Positions 38,695-47,329 of a stretch of DNA of 64,000 nt are shown here, one piece after another; within the stretch, counting starts at the first letter, position 1, and each line of letters starts with the position of its first letter. The notes beneath the pieces are model-generated. The model saw only the letters and a list, made by a program, of their open reading frames with translations, was not told where the DNA came from and ran no database searches. The stretch spans positions 310,001 to 374,000 of the forward strand of contig JANSYI010000001.1 in the NCBI GenBank assembly GCA_024742475.1. The letters run 5' to 3'. The DNA is from a bacterium. Its GTDB lineage: Bacteria; Myxococcota_A; Polyangia; Nannocystales; Nannocystaceae. The translations under genes and the position numbers were made by a program.

Positions 38695-39378
38695 TCAATC
38701 GCTGTTGCGACCCGGGTGTCGAACGTCGCGCCCCTCGAGCATGAAGATCACCAGCTCTGCGAGGTTGGTGCTGTGGTCCCCCATGCGCTCGAGCCACTTG
38801 GCGACCGACTGCACGTGAATGAGCTGGTGCACCTTCTCCGAGTCGGTGCGCATCCACTGCAAGGTGTCCTCGAACACGCGGTGGTACAGCGTGTCGACGT
38901 CGTCGTCGTTCTCGAGCACCTCCCACGCCTTGCTCGGGTCGCCGTTGACGAACGAATCGATCGCCCCGGCGACCTGCTGCTGCACCAGGCTCGTCATCAG
39001 GGGGATGTCGGCATGCACCACGATCCGGTCGGCCCGGGAAAGGTCGATCGCCCGCTCGCAGATGTTCACGGCCAGGTCGGCGATCCTCTCGAGGTCGGTG
39101 ACCATCTTCATGGCAAGCGTCACGAACCTCAGATCCGAGGCCATGAGCTGGTGGCGGGAGAGGATGTCCAGGCACCGCTCGTCGATGTCGACTTCGGCCC
39201 GGTTGACCGCCCGATCGAGCGCCATGGTCTCTCGGGCCAGCTTCACGTCGCGTTGAACGAGAGCGCGCCCCGCGCGGTGAATCATCTCCTCGACCCGCCC
39301 GGCCATGAGCAACAGCTCCTCGCGAAGACTGGCCAGCTCGGCCTCGAACTTCCGGAACGCTGGGGTCAACGGGAGCAC
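38695..39378 (-). CDS. phoU: Phosphate signalling complex protein PhoU
   Basis: A 227-residue two-repeat helical bundle. Motifs: LTPAFRKFEAELASLREELLLMAGRVEEMI, LDRAVNRAEVDIDERCLDILSRHQLMASDLRFVTLAMKMVTDLERIADLAVNICERA in repeat 1, and the second repeat with LGxxLERMGDHSTNLAE-like KWLERMGDHSTNLAELV. PhoU links the Pst transporter to PhoR and damps the Pho response. No pst genes are in this window. GTG start at 39378; the protein lies 55 bases below phoR on the same strand. Confidence 0.93.
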   Translation of the reverse strand: MLPLTPAFRKFEAELASLREELLLMAGRVEEMIHRAGRALVQRDVKLARETMALDRAVNRAEVDIDERCLDILSRHQLMASDLRFVTLAMKMVTDLERIADLAVNICERAIDLSRADRIVVHADIPLMTSLVQQQVAGAIDSFVNGDPSKAWEVLENDDDVDTLYHRVFEDTLQWMRTDSEKVHQLIHVQSVAKWLERMGDHSTNLAELVIFMLEGRDVRHPGRNSD

Positions 39379-39433
39379 CTCGAATCATGATGCCAAACCG
39401 TTCGCACCCGCAGGTGACTGCTCTGCGACGAGT

Positions 39434-41200
39434 TCATGACGAAGACGTCTCCTCGCGCTGCATGCCACCGGCGGACCGACCCGCGGGGAGCGTGAACCAA
39501 AACACCGATCCCTTGGGGCTACGAGGGTCTACGCCGACCTCTCCGCCCTGGGCCTCGACCAGGTTCTTCACGATGCTCAGGCCCAGGCCCGTGCCGCCCA
39601 TGTCACGGGAGCGCCCCGCGTCGACCCGAAAGAAGCGCTCGAAGATCCGCTCCCGGTGCGCGGGGTCGATGCCTGGCCCATTGTCCAGGATCTCGATCCT
39701 GACCGTGTCGGGGCTGGGTGCGTGGGCCGTGACCTCGATCGTGCCGTTCTCCGGTTCGTACTTGAACGCGTTGGAGACCAGATTGATGAGGATGTGCTCC
39801 ATCGCTTTGCGGTCGGCGTGGATCTCGAGCGCGTGGTCGATGGAGACGACGAGCTCGATGCCCTTCTCTGCCGCCTTCAACTCTACGAGATCCAGCACCT
39901 GGTCGACCACCTCGCCGACGTTGAGCTCGGCCGGATTGAGCACGTAACGCCCCGCTTCGATGCGGGAGATGTCGAGCAGGTCGGAGACGATGCTTCCGAG
40001 CCGGTCGGCATGACGGTGCGTGGCATCCACGAACATTCGAGCCGCCTTGGGGTCCTCGAGCGCGCCGTCGAGTAGCGTCTCGGCGTTGGCCCGGATCACG
40101 CTGATCGGCGTACGAAGCTCATGGGAGACATTGGCGACGAAGTCCCGCCGCACCCGCTCGAGATGTCGCATCTCCGTGATGTCGGTGGCGACGATCACCA
40201 CGCCCTCGTCCGAGTGACGGGTCGCGCGGACGTTGATACGCAGCCCCGAGGGCAGATCGAACTCGTCGTGATGCGTCCCCCCGTCCGCCGCAGCGGCTGC
40301 CAACGCCTTGAGTCGAGGCACCCGGACGGCTTCGAGAAGCGTCCGCCCGACGGTCTGTTCGGGCAGCGACAGCATGGTGTTGGCCGCCCGGTTGACCGTG
40401 ACGACGCGATCGTCGGGCCCGAGTACGAGCACCGCCTGCTCGAGCGTCTGCAGGACCGCCTCGAACCGATTGCGCTCCGAGGAGAGCGTCCCCATCGCCT
40501 GCTCGAGATCCACGGCGACGCTTCGCAGGCTCGTCGGTCCCTCTTCGTCGTGCTGGGAGTCGCCGTCCACGGAGTCGACCAGCTTCGCCGCCGCGACCGA
40601 CGAAACGACCGGCCGAAGGGCTCGCTCGACCTGGCTGCCCACGGCCACCAGCAGCCCCCCCGCGATGGCCAAGCCCGCAACGCCCGCGAACGCGAGCGCC
40701 ACCCGCAGCTCGGCGACCGCCTCGGCCGCGGTGGGGATGCGTGCCGACGCCCGGGTGATCAACGCGCCCGAAGGCGAGGCGACCCTGACCGCGACGAACA
40801 TGCGCGGCGTCCCGTCGGCATCGTCGCGGATTGCGACTCCACGCTCGCGCTCCATCGCTTCGCGAAGCTCGGGATCCGTCGACGGCCCCACCAGTTGCTC
40901 GAGCTCGAGGGGTGCCATGGTCGAGCTTCCGATGGGCGTGCCATCGAGCGCGAAGATCGATACCTCGGAGCGCGTGGCGGCAGCCGCCCGGTCTGCGATC
41001 TCGTCGACCGCCTCGCCGGGTGCGTGCTCGAGGAGAACCCCCGTGCTCTTGGCATGACGGAACAGCTCGAGTTCGAGCCGAGCGCGGACCGACGCGACGA
41101 CCGAGCGCTCGACGAAGAGGCCCGCGGTGCCGACGACCGCGACGATCATCAGCGCCGCAAACAAGAAGAGTCTGCCGCGGATCCCCAGGGACATGGTCAT
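39434..41200 (-). CDS. phoR: Phosphate regulon sensor histidine kinase PhoR-like
   Basis: A 588-residue sensor kinase. Transmembrane helices at about 8-30 and 167-190 enclose a periplasmic sensor region, followed by a HAMP-like linker, a PAS domain (FEAVLQTLEQAVLVLGPDDRVVTVN), the phospho-acceptor box VANVSHELRTPIS (His about 361) and the ATPase domain (NLVSNAFKY, DNGPGID, GGTGLGLSIVKNLV). Its start directly abuts the phoB stop, and phoU follows, which supports the PhoR name. The periplasmic loop is larger than in E. coli PhoR. Confidence 0.9.
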   Translation of the reverse strand: MTMSLGIRGRLFLFAALMIVAVVGTAGLFVERSVVASVRARLELELFRHAKSTGVLLEHAPGEAVDEIADRAAAATRSEVSIFALDGTPIGSSTMAPLELEQLVGPSTDPELREAMERERGVAIRDDADGTPRMFVAVRVASPSGALITRASARIPTAAEAVAELRVALAFAGVAGLAIAGGLLVAVGSQVERALRPVVSSVAAAKLVDSVDGDSQHDEEGPTSLRSVAVDLEQAMGTLSSERNRFEAVLQTLEQAVLVLGPDDRVVTVNRAANTMLSLPEQTVGRTLLEAVRVPRLKALAAAAADGGTHHDEFDLPSGLRINVRATRHSDEGVVIVATDITEMRHLERVRRDFVANVSHELRTPISVIRANAETLLDGALEDPKAARMFVDATHRHADRLGSIVSDLLDISRIEAGRYVLNPAELNVGEVVDQVLDLVELKAAEKGIELVVSIDHALEIHADRKAMEHILINLVSNAFKYEPENGTIEVTAHAPSPDTVRIEILDNGPGIDPAHRERIFERFFRVDAGRSRDMGGTGLGLSIVKNLVEAQGGEVGVDPRSPKGSVFWFTLPAGRSAGGMQREETSSS

Positions 41201-41899
41201 CTACGGTGAAGGGACATCTGGCCGGAATCGGTATCCGACCCCGCGCAGGGTCTCGATGTACTCGCTGGCAGCCCCCAACTTCTTGCGAAGGCGTCGTACG
41301 TGCGTATCGACGGTGCGGGTGGTGACATCGCCGCTCATCTCCCAAACGTGGTTGAGCAGCGCTTCGCGGGTCTGGACCCGCCCGCGCCGCTTGACCAGCG
41401 TGGTGAGCAACCGGAACTCGAGCGCGGTGAGCACGACCTCCTCGCTCTCCACCCAGACGCGGTGGCCTTCGACGTCGATGCGAAGCACACCCAAGTTGAG
41501 GTTCTCGGCGGATTCTTCCTGCGAAGACGAGCGGCGGAGGATCGCCTTGATCCGCAACACGAGCTCGCGGACGCTGAAGGGTTTGGTGACGTAGTCGTCG
41601 GCCCCGACCTCGAAGCCCACGACGCGGTCGATCGCATCGGTCTTCGCGGTCAGCATGAGGATGGGGATGCTGCGCGTCTGAGGCGACTGTCGAAGCTGGC
41701 GACAGACCTCGGTGCCGGAGATGTCGGGGAGCATGAGGTCCAAGACGATCAGATCGGGTCGCGGAGATTCGGACGCTCGCTCCACGGCGTCGCGACCTCG
41801 TTCGGCGGTGACCGTCCGAAAACCCTCTCGCGAGAGGTTGAACTCCACGGTCGACCGAATGTCGGCCTCGTCATCGACGATCAGAATGGTCCCGCTCAT
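41201..41899 (-). CDS. phoB: Phosphate regulon response regulator PhoB-like
   Basis: A 232-residue OmpR/PhoB-family regulator. Receiver domain 1-120: DDEADI near the N-terminus, phospho-acceptor Asp in LIVLDLMLPD (about 53), Lys in YVTKPFS (about 103). DNA-binding winged helix about 130-230: LTALEFRLLTTLVKRRGRVQTREALLNHVW, RTVDTHVRRLRKKLG, ETLRGVGYRF. ATG 41899 begins right at the first strand (SGTILIVDDE); an upstream ATG would overlap the Pho box. The genes phoB, phoR and phoU lie in order with no overlap. Confidence 0.93.
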   Translation of the reverse strand: MSGTILIVDDEADIRSTVEFNLSREGFRTVTAERGRDAVERASESPRPDLIVLDLMLPDISGTEVCRQLRQSPQTRSIPILMLTAKTDAIDRVVGFEVGADDYVTKPFSVRELVLRIKAILRRSSSQEESAENLNLGVLRIDVEGHRVWVESEEVVLTALEFRLLTTLVKRRGRVQTREALLNHVWEMSGDVTTRTVDTHVRRLRKKLGAASEYIETLRGVGYRFRPDVPSP

Positions 41900-41938
41900 C
41901 GGAAGTGCCCCACCATAACGCCGGTCCGCCGGCGCGGT

Positions 41939-41956
41939 GTGACAGGTCCGTGACAC
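41939..41956 (-). promoter_or_regulatory. Pho box upstream of phoB
   Basis: Read on the minus strand, GTGTCAC-GGAC-CTGTCAC: two 7-base direct repeats separated by 4 bases, with 11-base periodicity. The E. coli PhoB site is CTGTCAT-N4-CTGTCAY, so 13 of the 14 repeat bases fit if Y is allowed at each end (the first base is G). It ends 39 bases before the phoB ATG, so autoregulation is likely. Confidence 0.7.
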
Positions 41957-41966
41957 GAAGTCACGG
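41948..41966. promoter_or_regulatory. Inverted repeat overlapping the Pho box
   Basis: CCGTGAC (41948-41954) and GTCACGG (41960-41966) form a perfect 7-bp stem with a 5-base loop. It shares bases with the upstream half of the Pho box. It may be a second operator or a 3' hairpin for the propeller lipoprotein gene ending at 42002. Confidence 0.4.
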
Positions 41967-42001
41967 CGGGCCCCCCGGCAAGAGCAGCCTCACGAGCCAA
42001 G

Positions 42002-44122
42002 TCAGGGCTCGCAGATGCTCTTTTGGTTCGGCGAGGAGAAGGCCGTGTTCGGGGGAGCGCCCAGCGCGGTGAAACGGAGCCCACATCGCGAAAGCACGGG
42101 CTCTCCGGTCGCTACGTCCAGGAGGATGGCGCCCGTGTTGGCGGAGAAGGCCACGAATCTGCCATCGTCGCTCCACGCCGTGTCGTTGTTGAAGACCCCG
42201 GTGGAGTAGCTCCAAAGCGGCTCGAGCGTCGCGGTCTCGTGCATCGAAACGCTGACCGAGCCCGAGCGGTTGAGCACGGCCAAGAAGCGATCTCCTTGGG
42301 GCGAGGGCAGAATCTGATTGATGTCGTTGGTCTGCATCGAACGCGACCCCAGCGTCTGCTCGCCGTGGCGCACGAACATCTCCAGGCCCGAGCCGTTCCA
42401 GTGCACGCCGTAGTGACGCCCGAGCGGGTCGACTGCCAGGGGCGCAGACCGTCCAGCCTCGAGAGAAACACCGAGTGCCTCGGTCTCGGCGACGGTGAGA
42501 TCGGCCCGAAGCTGCTCGAGGGTGAACTGGCGAATCTTGTTGTTGGCCGCCTGGAGGGTCCAAAGGACGACGTCCGAGGGCGGCTGCGGCCGCAAGATGC
42601 CGAGGCGATAGGTGTCTCCGACGATGTACGGCCCCTCGAACCCTTTTTCGGGGCTGACTTCGTAGACCCACGCTTCATTGCTGTAGCGCTCGAGGACGAA
42701 GATGCCCTGCGCCGGGTCGAGATGGACCGCGCGCACGTTGGACATCGTCCCGGCTCGCGCGATGACCTCCCCACTGCGCCAATGGACGAGCGAGATCTCG
42801 CCGACGGCGTCGACGATCACGATGTGGTCGTCGTCGAGGAAGCGGACGCGCACGCCCGCGAAGTTGTTGCTTCCGAAGTCGATCTCCGCAGGCGTGACGC
42901 TCCCGTCGAGCGCCTCGACCACCACGGGCCCCTGCGTGTAGGCCCACGCGACGTAGGCGCCCGATGGCGACACGCCGACGCTACTGCCCTGCGTGGCTCG
43001 ATAGCCCAAGAAGCGATGCTGGCGGTCTTCGACATCGTGCACGAAGAGGAACGTCCCGTAGCCGACCACTTGTCGCCCCGCGACGATGTCCTGGGCGCGG
43101 CCTTGGTGGTTGAAGTCTTGAGGGATCGACGTACGCAACCGAACGCTCTGTGACTTCGTGTCGATGAGCTTGGACGGGGTCCCCTCGTTGGAGGAGATGA
43201 GCAGACGACTGGGCCCCGCGTAGCCGAGGTGGGGCTGCTGGTGTACGCCGAAGCGGACCTCCACCTTGCGTGGCGGCTCGTCGGCCTCGAACGAGTACAG
43301 CTCGACGTCCCAGTGGTCGGTGACACCTCGGGCGAGCACGGCGGCTTCGCTCGCGTCGGGTGAGATGACGACCGAGGTTTCAGTGACGTCCGGCGTGAGC
43401 TCGAGGACACGCGGAGTGCCGGAGCGCTCGAGCCCGAGCGACTCACCGTTTCCGGCGAAGGAGAGCCGCTGCGCGCTGACCCGTATTCCAGTGCCGGCGC
43501 GCGACTGCTTGGTGAGCGCGACGAGGTGCTTGCCGTCTGCGGAGGGCCGAATCGAGGTCGGCTGAAAGCCCTTGTCGTCGAATGTCGCGATTTCATCGCC
43601 CGTGATGTCGAAGACGTGAATCGACCCGTCGCGCATCAGCGCGGCGAATCGCCCCCCGCGAATGGACACCACTTGCTGTACGGGATTGAACGGCGGCAGC
43701 GACCTCAAGTCCTTGGCGTGGCCGTCGGCCTGCATCGCAACGACACGGGCGCCGCCGGATGCCTCGACGCCGAGGACGACGAAGCCCTCGCCCGCGGTGA
43801 GGACGGCCATGGATTGGGGGTTGGCGATCGGCACCGACTGGGGCTCGAGCGACCCGTCGAGCGACGGCCACAGGCGCACGCCCCCGACCGCATCGCGAGA
43901 GAGCGCCGCCGTCCCCGTGGGGTCGAGTACCACCTGGGCGATGTTGCCCGAGTGCGCAACACCAGCGAACTCCGGGCGGTCGTCGCCTTCGCGCTTCGAG
44001 GCATCGCCGGCCGGCGAATCGGTGACCGAGACGTCGGGGGAGACCGTCGGCTCGTCGGTGGACTTGCAGCCACCGGCAAGCAACACGCCGGTCAGGATCG
44101 ACGCGCGAAACAGATGCGACAT
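42002..44122 (-). CDS. Beta-propeller lipoprotein
   Basis: A 706-residue lipoprotein (lipobox AGGC near residue 19, Lys at +2). After a short acidic linker the whole protein is a series of WD40/YVTN-like blades: HSGNIAQVVLDPTGTAALSRDAVGGVRLW, GGRFAALMRDGSIHVFDITGDEIATF, GVSPSGAYVAWAYTQGPVVVEA, DRFLAVLNRSGSVSVSMHETATLEPLWSYSTG, SDDGRFVAFSANTGAILLDVATGEPV. It probably makes two propellers or one large one. Likely a surface or periplasmic scaffold. Its start lies 18 bases below the stop of the cytochrome gene, so they are one operon. Confidence 0.75.
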   Translation of the reverse strand: MSHLFRASILTGVLLAGGCKSTDEPTVSPDVSVTDSPAGDASKREGDDRPEFAGVAHSGNIAQVVLDPTGTAALSRDAVGGVRLWPSLDGSLEPQSVPIANPQSMAVLTAGEGFVVLGVEASGGARVVAMQADGHAKDLRSLPPFNPVQQVVSIRGGRFAALMRDGSIHVFDITGDEIATFDDKGFQPTSIRPSADGKHLVALTKQSRAGTGIRVSAQRLSFAGNGESLGLERSGTPRVLELTPDVTETSVVISPDASEAAVLARGVTDHWDVELYSFEADEPPRKVEVRFGVHQQPHLGYAGPSRLLISSNEGTPSKLIDTKSQSVRLRTSIPQDFNHQGRAQDIVAGRQVVGYGTFLFVHDVEDRQHRFLGYRATQGSSVGVSPSGAYVAWAYTQGPVVVEALDGSVTPAEIDFGSNNFAGVRVRFLDDDHIVIVDAVGEISLVHWRSGEVIARAGTMSNVRAVHLDPAQGIFVLERYSNEAWVYEVSPEKGFEGPYIVGDTYRLGILRPQPPSDVVLWTLQAANNKIRQFTLEQLRADLTVAETEALGVSLEAGRSAPLAVDPLGRHYGVHWNGSGLEMFVRHGEQTLGSRSMQTNDINQILPSPQGDRFLAVLNRSGSVSVSMHETATLEPLWSYSTGVFNNDTAWSDDGRFVAFSANTGAILLDVATGEPVLSRCGLRFTALGAPPNTAFSSPNQKSICEP

Positions 44123-44140
44123 CGTCGGGAGTCTAACGGC

Positions 44141-46117
44141 CTACAGGCTCTCCATGTAGGCGACGAGGTCGCCGATCTCGCCATCGTCGAGCTTGGAGAG
44201 GCGGCCCATGCCGTGAATGTTGCCCTTGCCACGGAGCAGGGCCTCGAGCGTGGGCGCGCTGCCGTCGTGATAGTAGGGCGCGCTGGAAGCCAGACCGATG
44301 AGGGACGGCGTGTCGACCTCGGGCAGGTCGGGCGCGACGGGGTGCGCGTTCTGGTCGGTGAGCAGCGGGCCGTTGTGGCAGTCGGCGCAGCCGGTGGCGT
44401 CGCTCTCGAAGAGCTGACGGCCACGGGCCACCGCGGCGGGCTCTTCCGCGGAGGGCGTGCGGGGGGCCGGGAGCGCGGCCAGGAACGCGGTCAGGTCCTT
44501 GACCTCGGTCTTGGACAGGCCGGTTCCGCCGAGCCGCCCGACGGTGTTGGTCAAGCTGTCGGTGAGCGTGGCGTCCTTGCCGTCCCACTTGAATGGGTGC
44601 GAGCCCATGACCCGACCCGAGAGGAACGGGGTCTGCAGGATGTTGCCGGTGAGGAACCAGGTGAGGCCGTCGGCTCGGCCTTCTGCGTGGCAGCTCGCGC
44701 ACGCCATGACGCCCCCGGTGGAGATGCGCTGGCTGTTGCCGCGACGGAAGATCTCCTGGCCGCGCTGGGCGGAGGCCGACAGGGTGCTCTTGGCGAGCTC
44801 GGGGCTCTGGCCGCCGCGGACCTGGGCGCCGGTGCTGGCGGCCATGCGATGGGTCGTGCGAGAAAGCGAGCAGAACACGACGAGCTCGTCGGCGCCTTCG
44901 TCGAACGCGACGCCGTTGGGGCCGCACGCCTTGGGCGCGGGCACCGGGGCCTTCCATGCGAGATGAACGCTGGCTTGGGACACATCGCTCACGGCGAGCA
45001 CGTCGTCGGATCCGAAGCCGACGACGAACATGGTGTCGGAGGCCGCGTGATAGGCCGCGGCGCGGGGCTGGTGCACGCTGGTGAGGGCAAAGGCGCTGTC
45101 GACCCGCGCGGCTTCGCCTTCGTCGGGCATGCCGAGGAACGCGAGGCGGTGGGTGATCGGGGCGGCAAAGCCCCCACCTCCGCCGTAGCCGCCCGAGTCG
45201 CCGAGTTCGTCGGCGTTGGCGCTCTGCGGCACGCTGAGCTGGTGAGGCACGACGGCGACGTCGTTGCCTGCGTAGACCGCCGCGAAGGCGTTGCGCACGA
45301 AGCTGCGACCCTCGTCTCCGCTGAGCGCCTTCGAGCCGTTGAGGGCCGGCTGCGGCGCCGCCGGGTCGAGGGAGACGTAGTCGATGCTGGGCGTCTTCTG
45401 GGCGAAGGAGACGCGCCCGACCACGCCCGTGGTGAGGAACGTGACCAGAGCTTCCTTGCCCGACGGCGAGAAGGCGACACCGCGCGGCTCGGGCCCCACC
45501 GTCATGGACCACTGCTCGAATCCGGTGTCGAGCTCGATGGCGGCCAGCGTCTTGTCGGCGACGGAGGTCACCAGCAGCGTCTTGCGGTCGGGGCTGAGCG
45601 CCAGACCAAACGGCTCGACCGCCGTGCGGAATGCGTCGACTTCGGTGAGCCCATCGGAGACGTCGACGACGACCACGCGGTCGTGGCTGCGGTCGGCCAC
45701 GTAGACCTTCTTGGCGTCGGCGTCGAGGACGAGCTGCGACGCGCCCGAGCCCAGCGCGAGCGAAGCGACCTTGTTGCCATCGGGGGTGGTGCGAATGAGC
45801 TCGCCGCTGTCGGCATCGACGACCAGGACGTCTCCGTCGAGCACGGCGATGTTGCTGCCATGCAGGCCACCGGGCTGAGAAGTCGCAGGCGGCGTACCTG
45901 CGCCGACTGGCTTGCCCGTGAGCGAGAAGTCCGGCGCACGCGAGAACCCTCCGAGGTGTCCGAACTCCCCGTCGATGTCGCCGATGGTGTTCACCGCGGC
46001 CATATGGGGGACCTGCACCGCCTGCTGCTTGATGACGCTGCGGGCTTCGGCCCCGCCGGCCACGGCAACGAGGGCGAGAGTGCTCAGGGCGGCGAGGGTG
46101 CGCGGGGTGCTCGGCAT
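44141..46117 (-). CDS. Beta-propeller fused to a di-heme cytochrome c (CCP/MauG-like)
   Basis: A 658-residue exported protein (signal peptide ends near AGGAEA). Residues about 30-430 form a YncE/lactonase-like beta-propeller (GSNIAVLDGDVLVVDADSGELIRT, DRSHDRVVVVDVSDG, GLALSPDRKTLLVTSVADKTLAAIELDTG). Residues about 440-658 hold two CxxCH heme sites, ACASCHAEGRADG and GCADCHNGPLLTD, plus PSLIGLASSAPYYHDGSAPTLEALL and a GNIHGMG Met that could be a heme ligand. This matches the bacterial di-heme peroxidase/MauG group. Peroxidase or cofactor-maturing oxidase activity are both possible. Confidence 0.85.
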   Translation of the reverse strand: MPSTPRTLAALSTLALVAVAGGAEARSVIKQQAVQVPHMAAVNTIGDIDGEFGHLGGFSRAPDFSLTGKPVGAGTPPATSQPGGLHGSNIAVLDGDVLVVDADSGELIRTTPDGNKVASLALGSGASQLVLDADAKKVYVADRSHDRVVVVDVSDGLTEVDAFRTAVEPFGLALSPDRKTLLVTSVADKTLAAIELDTGFEQWSMTVGPEPRGVAFSPSGKEALVTFLTTGVVGRVSFAQKTPSIDYVSLDPAAPQPALNGSKALSGDEGRSFVRNAFAAVYAGNDVAVVPHQLSVPQSANADELGDSGGYGGGGGFAAPITHRLAFLGMPDEGEAARVDSAFALTSVHQPRAAAYHAASDTMFVVGFGSDDVLAVSDVSQASVHLAWKAPVPAPKACGPNGVAFDEGADELVVFCSLSRTTHRMAASTGAQVRGGQSPELAKSTLSASAQRGQEIFRRGNSQRISTGGVMACASCHAEGRADGLTWFLTGNILQTPFLSGRVMGSHPFKWDGKDATLTDSLTNTVGRLGGTGLSKTEVKDLTAFLAALPAPRTPSAEEPAAVARGRQLFESDATGCADCHNGPLLTDQNAHPVAPDLPEVDTPSLIGLASSAPYYHDGSAPTLEALLRGKGNIHGMGRLSKLDDGEIGDLVAYMESL

Positions 46118-46140
46118 GGCGGTGTATCAGACGTTCGAAG

Positions 46141-46268
46141 CGGCGGTTTGTTCCATCGGAAACGCCGAACGAGCAACCTCGGATACAAAACGGTTACGCG
46201 CGCGACGTCGGGGACCAGCTGCCGAACGCGTGAACGCCCGAGACGATTTCACCGTCTCGGGCTTTTTT
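46141..46268 (+). ncRNA. Candidate small RNA on the plus strand
   Basis: An intrinsic terminator faces plus, while both flanking genes are on the minus strand, so it must end a short plus-strand RNA. Upstream of it are hairpin CGGCG(G)TTT / AAACGCCG (46141-46167) and hairpin GTTACGCG / CGCGTGAAC with one bulge (46193-46235), which runs directly into the terminator stem. RNA length would be about 100-150 bases. I see no clear promoter; the start is set at the first hairpin. A 5' end inside the cytochrome gene would make it an antisense RNA. Confidence 0.55.
46236..46268 (+). terminator. Strong intrinsic terminator
   Basis: GCCCGAGACG (46236-46245) and CGTCTCGGGC (46253-46262) make a perfect 10-bp stem around ATTTCAC, followed at once by six T (46263-46268). 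On the minus strand the T run would precede the stem, so its direction is plus. Confidence 0.85.
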
Positions 46269-46333
46269 GCCGCGCGTGGAGTCCGACGCGGGCCTTGGCT
46301 CCAGCCTCGCGCGGGACCGCGCGCTGGAAGCTG

Positions 46334-47329
46334 CTAGGGGGTCTGGACCGAGCGCTGCGTGACCGCGTGCGTCGCGACGGCGGCGGCTGCGGGCCCACCC
46401 CACAGGATGTTGCCGCGGAAGCCGATGAAGAACGCTCCGCCGGCCGCGGTCCGGTATTCGTCGGAGATCTCTTCGCGCGCGAACGGGCTGTCGTACTGGC
46501 CGCCCACGACGATCGAGCCGAAGCCACCCAGGCCAAAGCCAACGTCGGCCGTGAACCCGACGGGGCCGCGCGTCATCGTCCAGTCGCCCCGCTCGTTGTC
46601 CATGCCGCGCGCGTTCTCGCCCAACTTGAAGCTCAGCGCGCTGGTGAACTCGACCGCGGGGGCCCAGCGCCCGCGGCCCAGCCAGTAGCGGAACGCCATG
46701 CCGAGGTTGCCCCACGTGCTCCCGCCGTCGCTGGCGATCAGGCCGCCCTTGGGCGCGAGCGTCATCCGCGTGAACTTCTTGTTCCCGACGACCTCGGTCA
46801 TGACGGGGAAGTTGAGCCACACATCGTACTGCGCGCGCCCGCTGTGCCAGCGCGGGTCGTTGCCACCGCCCGACACGTCGCCTTGGCGGCCGCGGAACGA
46901 GTAGGCGGCCAGCGCGTTGACTTCGACGCTTCGCCCGCATGCTGGATCCGCGATGAGGCAGCGCCAGCGTGGGCCTTCGGTGCGCTCGAGCGGCTCGACC
47001 TCGATCTCGTGGCGCGCACGAAGAGAGGCCGTATCGGCGTCGTCATAGAACGGCGGGCCGTCGGGGCCACCGGCGACGGTGTACCGCTCGGAGTCGAGGA
47101 TGGGTTCGGGTTCGGGTTCGGGTTCGGGCGAGACGGCAGGTGAGCTCTCAGCCGCCGGCGTACGAACCTCTGGCTCGGCGGCTGGGGGGTCCTCGGTTGG
47201 GCTCGCGACGTCGGTCGCAGCGTCCCCGTCGGTCGCAGCCGACGAGGCGTCGGGCTGGGCCGCGGTGGCCTCATCGGCGTCGGGTTGAGAGGCGAGCAGG
47301 GCGTACAGAACGGAGACCGAGAGCTTCAC
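46334..47329 (-). CDS. Predicted outer-membrane protein (paralogue 2)
   Basis: A 331-residue exported protein, GTG start, with a short signal (VKLSVSVLYALLASQ). Residues about 17-80 are a disordered Ala/Asp/Pro/Glu linker. The rest alternates strands with Gly and aromatic residues: CGRSVEVNALAAYSF, YDVWLNFPVM, RMTLAPKGGLI, TWGNLGMAFRYWLGRGRW, VGFTADVGFGLGGFG, GAFFIGFRGNILWGGP. This suits an outer-membrane beta-barrel. A Cys pair opens the barrel region (RCLIADPACGRS). The upstream gene is a paralogue with the same Cys pair and ending, and its stop overlaps this start (GTGA). Confidence 0.65.
   Translation of the reverse strand: MKLSVSVLYALLASQPDADEATAAQPDASSAATDGDAATDVASPTEDPPAAEPEVRTPAAESSPAVSPEPEPEPEPILDSERYTVAGGPDGPPFYDDADTASLRARHEIEVEPLERTEGPRWRCLIADPACGRSVEVNALAAYSFRGRQGDVSGGGNDPRWHSGRAQYDVWLNFPVMTEVVGNKKFTRMTLAPKGGLIASDGGSTWGNLGMAFRYWLGRGRWAPAVEFTSALSFKLGENARGMDNERGDWTMTRGPVGFTADVGFGLGGFGSIVVGGQYDSPFAREEISDEYRTAAGGAFFIGFRGNILWGGPAAAAVATHAVTQRSVQTP

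Noticed and set aside
43526-47143. A 1205-codon plus-strand open frame across the propeller and cytochrome genes
   Set aside because: It is antisense to three supported genes, runs straight through the intrinsic terminator at 46236, and shows only Arg/Gly/Val-rich shadow composition.
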